This document shows, piece by piece, positions 57,487 through 64,000 of a stretch of DNA of 64,000 nucleotides. Below the pieces are notes generated by a model. It was not told the DNA's origin, did not search any database, and saw only the letters and a list, made by a program, of their open reading frames with translations. Within the stretch, counting starts at the first letter, position 1. Each line of letters opens with the position of its first letter. Both the position numbers and the translations under genes were made by a program. The stretch covers positions 859,396 through 923,395 of the forward strand of contig JASKOT010000004.1 of the NCBI GenBank assembly GCA_032158125.1. The letters run 5' to 3'. The stretch is from Papiliotrema nemorosa (Eukaryota > Basidiomycota > Tremellomycetes > Tremellales > Rhynchogastremaceae).

Positions 57487-59643
57487 ATGTCAGCAGCATC
57501 ACCCACCCTTCATCCTTCCTCATCATATGCCTCGGAATCGCCATCGAGTCGTCGACCGGGCTTACCTAGATCAAACTCTTCCCTTGGGAGCTTTATGAAT
57601 TTACGCGGGTTAGACCGGTACGGCGAGGAATGGGGTTCAGACGCTCTGACCCTCCTGGGTGAGCCTTGCACCTAACATAAGTGATGTGGATGACTGACTA
57701 TAGACGTGGCCGAGACGTTCTTCGGTATGTCACACCTCTGCCGCCGGATGAGAAGGATCAAACCTAACGGATGTAGACTCTCGGTTGGACCTGATCAACC
57801 GTCGACTCAAAGCACAATCTGCGAAACTCAAATCTAGGGCTGTAGATCTCATTCCTAAAGGTTTAAGAACTCCAGCAGGTGGAGGAATACTGCTGGTAGA
57901 GGATGAAGAGGAGGACGAAGATGGGAACGAAGTGAGGAGACGCGGGGGCAAAGGCGACAAGTATAGACGAGAAATGGAGAAGGAGGTAGAGCGCTTCAAG
58001 GTCAAGGTGTGTCCGCCTCCACCCGACTTGTGTTGTTGTTTACTTACAAGTAGCTCGCGGAGAAGGTGACGAATCTAAGCACGTCCTGGCAGTCTGCCCA
58101 GATTGTTCGAACCAAGGAGAAAGTCTGTACGTCCGACATCCTTCCTCGTCAGAACTTGTCGTGGAGGACGCTGATATGTCCAAGCCTTCTTATTCGGAGT
58201 CATGTCTCTCACATTTACTTGCCTGTTGTACGGCCTCGCACCGGAATGGTTGCCGTTCGCGTATACTGCTCAGTCGGCATTTTACCTCCCCACCAGGTCG
58301 TACGCGTACAAACGCAAAGCATGGCATTACTTCCTCTTCGGTGCGTTTCCAGTCATCCAACTGCTTGCGATTGATCGCTTACTTGTTCTCTCCTCTCTCA
58401 TTTCAACAGAGTAAGCCCATTCGCCTTTTGGCGTCCATACAGCTGATCAATCAGCTTGTGCTACTTTGTCAATATCCTCGACTTGCTGTGGATCTGGGTG
58501 TTCCCATCTTCCACTGTCCTCTTTATCTGCTGTTACCTCCTTACTCTGGGTCAGCTTCTCCATCCTTAGATAGCCTCTAGAGCTGAATCGCAGGACCCTT
58601 GGCCAGTGCCATTATCACATGGCGAAACTCGCTCGTGTTCCACTCTCTCGACAAGGTCACCAGTCTCTTCATTCACATGTTAGCGTCACATTGGGACTCT
58701 TCCAGTCCAAGCTGATTGCAGGTATCCTCCGACGGTCCTCACTGTCATTCTGTATGTTCTGCAGCGGGAAGTGAGGCGATACTGACGTAAAGCCACGTCT
58801 ACCCAAACTCGCACACACGGTATCCCGGGCTGGCCGGCTTGAAAGATTATAGCTGGTGGTCGATGATTCTGCTCGCTGCTGTGCCTTGTGCGTCACTTTC
58901 GGCGGTCAGAGGATTGAGCTGACTGTCGCAGACATCCTGTGGCAGGGATCATACTACAAGTTCATCTCGGTCGATCGAAAGGCGAAGATTGAGTCGGGAC
59001 AACGGCAAAACAGCTTCCACTAGTAAGCCATTCAGCGCTTTTCGACTGTGGCTGACAAGTAGTATGCTCAATGATAAACGAGGACCGATCGGAAAAGCGC
59101 TGCAGGGGATCCGACCTGAACATCGAGAATTGTGGTTCATCTTTGGTCAACTCAGTGCGCAGGGTCTCGAGTCCTTTCAAGGCGTGCCTAACGAGGTAGT
59201 CTACAGTATCATCTTCATGATTCCTCCCGCTACTCTCTTCGTCAATTCTCCCAGAGCGAGCTCCGTCTTCCTCATCACCATCTTTGCCGTCTCCGCATGG
59301 AACGGCGCCTCATTCTACGTTGAAGTCTTCGGACGAAAGTGAGTCCCCCTATTCCAGATCTACGTCGACATGTCTGATCCGTAGGTTCGAGCGAGAATTG
59401 GAAAAACTTCGAAAAGAGATGGAACTCGCTTCTGCAACTGGGAGCTCTACTTCTGGTCCCACTCCCAGTAACCCCGGTACGCCCTACGTTCCATCACATG
59501 AAGCTGGAGATACGAGTGGGGGGTCTCTCGGACTTGATGCGTCGCCCCTAGTTCTGCCTGAATCAGAATCGCATGCTGGGCTGGACGTTCCGGAGCTAGA
59601 TCTGGATCGAGCTGCAAAAGCCGCTACGCAGAAGTCGCTCTAG
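57487..59643 (+). CDS. GPC1: Glycerophosphocholine acyltransferase Gpc1
   Basis: DUF2838 membrane protein that acylates glycerophosphocholine to lysophosphatidylcholine in phosphatidylcholine turnover. From 57487: Ser-rich N-terminus, cytosolic helices (RLDLINRRLKAQSAKLKSRA), an acidic/basic insert, then several membrane segments: VMSLTFTCLLYGLAPEWLPF, the signature LFDLCYFVNILDLLWIWVFPSS across an intron, LASAIITWRNSLVFHSLDKVTSLFIHI, PPTVLTVILHVYP, DYSWWSMILLAAVPYILWQGSYY, ELWFIFGQLSAQ and VFLITIFAVSAWNGASFYVEVFGR, followed by a cytosolic coiled segment FERELEKLRKEME and an Asp/Ser-rich tail. RNSLVFHSLDK is the family hallmark. About nine short introns. (Strings above span splice sites and are quoted in pieces.). 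Confidence 0.88.
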
Positions 59644-60149
59644 GCCTGCGCAGTTTCTTTGTCTTGCACTCGACAGCGATCTTACTTATCTCAAGCTCTA
59701 TGTATTGCTACCATCCTTGACGATGTACTGATAGATGACTCACTATGCCGAACTGATGGTTGCTCACTGTACTCCGCGTATACAAAATGGATCAGCGGTG
59801 GTTGATCTGAGCTGACACTTGAATGGGGAAGGTCACTCCTGAACAGCGTGGGCGATGTCATCAATATTGGTGTACGAAATGCGAGCACCCTTTCCAACGT
59901 GTGCTGTGTACATACTCGTTTGTGGCTATAATCATAAGTCCTCCAACTCCCCATCATGTCCCTTTCTCTCATTTCGTATTGCGTCGTCTAACGCTTTTTT
60001 GATCCAAATCATTCATCCCCCTTGGACGATCATATCGGCTCCGACTCGTGATCTTCGTCAAGACGAAACAGGTTGTTCGACATGCCTTTTCGACCAGTAG
60101 TGAGGTGCCACACCTGACCTTTGAGCGATCCCTCGTCATCATGCACATG
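59644..60149. other. Convergent 3' region between GPC1 and the PUF gene
   Basis: No gene supported. Frames at 59855-60100 have no recognisable content. Confidence 0.45.
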
Positions 60150-62975
60150 TCACTTCAACAAATTCTCCAAAGTCTTCTCGTCGTTGATCGTCTCCCCGCT
60201 AATCAGAGACGATACACCTCCAGCAATCGAGCTGGACTTTGGCACACTTTTTCCGTCGGATCTGATCAATGGTCGGACGGGAGTCGAAGCTGTACTTCGC
60301 GGCGGCGCCTCTCGAGCACGGAACGGTGGGGAAGTCATTCCCGAAGAAATTTCGCTGGGCTCGACATCGGTCCAGTCGGTCATCTCTGTAAGGTTGAAAG
60401 TCTCGGAGAATCGATGCGCCATCGCCAGACCACCCGCCATCCTTTCTTGGTATCGCAGGGTATTCAACCCCGCTTCGGTGGCGCTATCAATGAGACCGTC
60501 TGCTTCCCATTGTTGGAATCTGCTGAGTATCCGTCGACCTACGGCCGACCGCTGGATCTGCGGCAGGACAGGGATAATGAGGTCTAGCAACTGTGGCGTG
60601 AGCACATCAAGCGAGGATGGGGCGTAAACCCACCTGGACTCGCTGATCATCATCGGCAAAAGTTAGAGCGGTCTGATCGTTAGCGGATCTGTGCCTTCTT
60701 AGTGGCAGGACCACCAACCTGCAGAGGGAAATTGCCAAAAGCGTCTCGTAGCAAGACAGGAATCATCGTCGTTCCATCTGGTTTACGGCCGATCAGCTCA
60801 TCGACGAGGACTCGGCGGTCATCGATATGAGAGTGCTGCAAGGCTTTCTCGCATACGTTCGAGGCAAATTTATGTCTCGACACTGCGTGTCAGATTGTCG
60901 TTGGAGAAGATAATGGACTCACTCGGTAACATCTGCCCCTTGATACGGCTGATGATGCGCCTTCTATCCGCTTCCGATCCGCTGGTCAAGACGCTTTGAA
61001 TCACGTAATCTGCAGATGAGCCTCGTTCGCGATTTGGGCCTCTCCACCTCACTTCCATATTGATGCTGCATCAAGTCCTCGCAGAGCGGATGCAGCTCGT
61101 CCAGCAATCCTTCTCTCATTCCCGCTGGCAACAGCTCGAACATCTTTTGGATGACACGGCAACCGTACACATTGGTGGCGAGGCCTCTCAGGTGACCGTT
61201 GAAGATGGTAGCCAGAAATGCCGGCGGATCTCGCGCGACCAATCGCTTGTAATCCATCAGTCCTATTTTGGTCCTTTAGGATTCTTTAGGCTTACCTGGA
61301 CAACGTGGTTGCCATTGTTTGACTGAACGCATTCAAGCACATGAGGCTCGAGCTCTTCGATCACCTGCTCCCGGAACTCGCCGTCAAGGTAATCCAGAGC
61401 CTTCTGAACTACCTTCTAATCAGTATCATTGTGAGCTGGCAAGCATATGACTCACTCGACACCCATACATGTGTAGAGCGAGACTTCGCACACTTCCCTT
61501 CAGCGCCTTTGCCAAATCCGCCTTCTGTCTGGAATGTCCCACTTCAAACATCTTTTGAATAACGTAATTTCCGAAAACATCGTACATCAAGGTCGAGACG
61601 TCTTGCATGACCTCGGCGAAAATTCGCTCGCGATCTTCCAGTGAGGCCGATTCGATTTGCTGTTGAATGAAGCGAGATCCTTGCTGATCCCCTGCAAATT
61701 CGGCGATCGATCCCCAGACGTCCTGCTGTTTAGCTTGGCAACACGAATGCCCGTGGCGTCTCACGTGAATGGTCCAACGACGATCGGGTTGGTTCTGGCG
61801 GAAGTCTTCAAGAAGTGGACTTCTTCTCACCAGTAGCCTATTATCGCCCGCCCGACCCTTATCCAGATTGTTGTTCCGCATGCCCATGGATACGGGAGTG
61901 TGCACGGCAGGAAATCTAAAAGATCCCATTGGACCCGAGTGAGGTGTCCCAAAATGACCCCTCGACGAGTGAATGGACCGATTAGAGGGCGAAGGAGTCA
62001 TGAGACCGTATTGCTGTACTGGAAATTGCCTTGCATCTGAGCCATAGCCTTGGTGATGATGATAGGGACCACCGGGCATTGGCATGTACGGTATGTCCGG
62101 CTGTCCACGAAGCCTGCTCAGATTCTAAGTCGTCAGTGCCCTCTCGCGAGATCCGGGAAGAAAGGACGTCCCTCTCGGCTGGTGATGGCAATAAGAGGTA
62201 TAACTCGGGAAGACTTTGAGAAAGTACTCACTTCTCTTCTTCTTCCGTACTGTCCGTGAATTGGAGGACGATGGGAAGACTGGCTACTCCAGTAGTTTCC
62301 CCTTGAGGCAGAATCATGCCCTTGGTATGAGGGGAACCCCTGCGACACGGGGCTTGCCAAGGTTGAAGCAGTAGAGTACTGTTGACCATGGGGACCGTAC
62401 TGTCGTTGTAGATGCGGAGGACGATACACTGGGGCCTTTCCAGTGCGTTCGCCACCCTGATCTCCAAGATTGGCTCCACGGCTGAGTGGTGTCATGGGAT
62501 GGAAGGGTTCTTGCAAGGTGGGATATCCTCCCTCTGCGGTGAAGGCTTCATTGGGCATAGCCATTGGCATAAGCATTGGTGCCGGCGGCGGCATGTCAAC
62601 ATTGAAAGATATCGCAGACGAGGGGCTGAATCCAGTGGGTGTGAATGGCATCGATGGTGGCGGTTGAAAATGAAGAGAAGGAGGCGCGGCGTGTGGAGGC
62701 CCAGGCGCAAAGTACAAAAACGGCGCCCCTCCCCCTCGATCGCCCATCAGAGCTGGTGTGACATGCTCGCCAAATTGATTCGAGCTAAACGCATCGGGCA
62801 TGTCGAGGTTGACCGGAGGTAGTGTAGGCGTAGGCGTGTTGGAGTGATCTGGTTGAGTAGTTGGCGAGTATCCTTCTTCAGGTGGACTCTGAGCAAACTC
62901 ATGCACCGTCATACCCGCAAGACGCGTGGCTACGTGACCTTCTTCCTCCGGTTCTGGGTCTGGTGAGATAGACAT
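60150..62975 (-). CDS. PUF-domain RNA-binding protein, Puf3/Pumilio type
   Basis: Post-transcriptional regulator binding 3' UTRs. ATG 62975 gives MSISPDPEPEEEGHV, followed by about 330 residues rich in Pro, Ser, Met and Gln, then the PUF domain with eight repeats. The base-contacting residues read: R1 GSRFIQQ (S,R,Q), R2 GNYVIQK (N,Y,Q), R3 GCRVVQK (C,R,Q), R4 GNHVVQ (N,H,Q), R5 GCRVIQK (C,R,Q), R6 GNYVIQS (N,Y,Q), R7 ASNVCEK (S,N,E), R8 GNFPLQ (N,F,Q). By the known PUF code this predicts UGUANAUA. A C-terminal extension of about 150 residues after R8 (LDLIIPVLPQIQRSAVGRRI) is Ser/Pro-rich. Several short introns. The open frame continues upstream to a GTG at 63143 but has no ATG before 62975. 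Confidence 0.88.
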
Positions 62976-64000
62976 GTCGACAATACCAGGAGGGCGCAGT
63001 GTGCAAGTTGAATACAGTCGAAGGAGGAGATGCGATAATCTTGAGAACGGTGAAAGAAGAACAGATGATCGAGTGCGGTAAGGGGCGGCAGTCGAAAGGA
63101 GGGGTTGAAGTCTTTTGCGACTCAAGATGAGAGAGAGCCACACCTACTCTACAAGTATCGGAAACTGCTGTGAAGCGACGAGACGACAGATGCACAAGAC
63201 GAGGGCTGCGAGGACATGGAATGGGGAGGGTTGGGATGAGAGCAGGGGTAGACGGGGTAAGAATGTACGAGGAATCAACAACGTGGTGGAAGGGGGTGGT
63301 GAATTAAGAGGTGTTTGAGAAGTCGATGTAGGGGGGATATGATATAAGAAGGGCTTTTTTGACCATCAAAGGGGGAATGATGGCAAGTCGAGGGGGTGGC
63401 TCGACACTGTGTGGCGTGAGAACAGGGGCCAAAGCATAGACACGAGGCAATTGGACAAGGGGGGGAGGGAGAGGGGAGAAAAGAGCACACACGCAGAGTA
63501 TACACCAGGAACCAAAAGTGATGGTCGACTTGCCGCATCACTAGTCCTCTTTCCTTCCCCTTGCTTCCCCACTTTCCATCAAAGGGTTTGTCACTCGGCG
63601 ACGGTAACGGGGCCCAGCTTACCTTCTAGTCTTATGAGTGTTCTGTGCTCGCTATACTGATCAAGCACGGAGGTAGAGTGCTCGCCGACAAGAGCACCAC
63701 TTGAGCGCGTTGAGCAGAATCAACACCGCCGGCATGATGATCCTCTGCCGACGTTCCCCTTTGCCGAAAATGAGATCTCTTTTCACTCAACTCTGATCTC
63801 CCTCCTTTGATATCACCGGGTACCGGCTTGAAGAATACCAAATATCATGTCGTGCTTGGAACCTTCTTGCGATAATTCCAAATACACCTACAGTTGGAAA
63901 AGGAAGGGGGGGGGGGGGGGGGGGGTTGTTAAAGGCACAGCTTGGCGGAGTACTCGCCGCACGCGGTGCGGGGATTTATTTGAACACGAGGTTGTAGACA
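62976..64000. other. PUF gene promoter and leader, then non-coding DNA
   Basis: Purine/pyrimidine-skewed leader (plus strand purine-rich from about 63030 to 63520) typical for a long 5' UTR on the minus strand. No gene supported to the window end. A G homopolymer lies at about 63906-63925. Confidence 0.45.
63906..63925 (+). repeat. Poly-G homopolymer of about 20 bases
   Basis: Uninterrupted G run, the longest homopolymer in the window; its exact length may be unreliable in the assembly. Confidence 0.8.

Noticed and set aside
62976..63143. N-terminal extension of the PUF gene
   Set aside because: It has no ATG, only a GTG at its end; the first ATG is 62975.

Overview
This window is nuclear DNA of a basidiomycete fungus, most probably a tremellomycete yeast (Cryptococcus/Kwoniella-like). 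Housekeeping genes are packed with very short GT-AG introns (about 33-100 nt, many near 40-50 nt) with CTNAC/CTAAT-like branch sites, gene spacing is a few hundred bases, and the proteins are fungal orthologues (eS1, Vps34, Nop14, Atp7, Rpn9, Mcm6, Ydj1, Elp2, Hem1, Erb1, Gpc1, a Puf3-type PUF). I see no rRNA, tRNA, CRISPR or autonomous transposon.

Layout. 0-4.7 kb: a head-to-tail cluster of an unrecognised paralogue family (called family P here) with a small inverted-repeat element. 5-16.5 kb: eS1 ribosomal protein, a four-RRM Nrd1-like protein, VPS34 and NOP14. 16.7-20.2 kb: three short family P members on the minus strand. 20.7-34.1 kb: ATP7, a nuclear poly(A)-binding RRM protein, RPN9, a mitochondrial uL10 protein, MCM6, a YDJ1-type DnaJ, a PPP4R2-like subunit and an extended SDR. 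34.6-41.4 kb: five family P genes in tandem on the plus strand plus a second copy of the inverted-repeat element. 41.5-46.7 kb: ELP2 and HEM1. 47.4-48.2 kb: a further family P gene split by a homopolymer frameshift. 48.7-63 kb: a DUF3140-like lysine-repeat protein, ERB1, NmrA-like, PaiB-like and amidohydrolase genes, GPC1 and a PUF protein.

How the parts relate. The conserved genes are single-copy core functions (ribosome biogenesis, translation, replication, proteasome, mitochondria, heme, lipid turnover), arranged as ordinary fungal neighbours with several divergent promoters and convergent 3' ends. The unusual part is family P: at least twelve copies in 64 kb, apparently all or nearly all intronless among intron-rich neighbours, each cluster with one orientation, highly diverged, with two or three copies visibly broken. 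Most members share a C-terminal module of two predicted helices followed by a beta hairpin, and the longer members add an N-terminal helix/hairpin module. I do not recognise the family and assign no function. Three copies have a TGTANATA element within 80 nt after the stop, the type of site a Puf3-like protein such as the one encoded at 60-63 kb would bind; that link is inference only.
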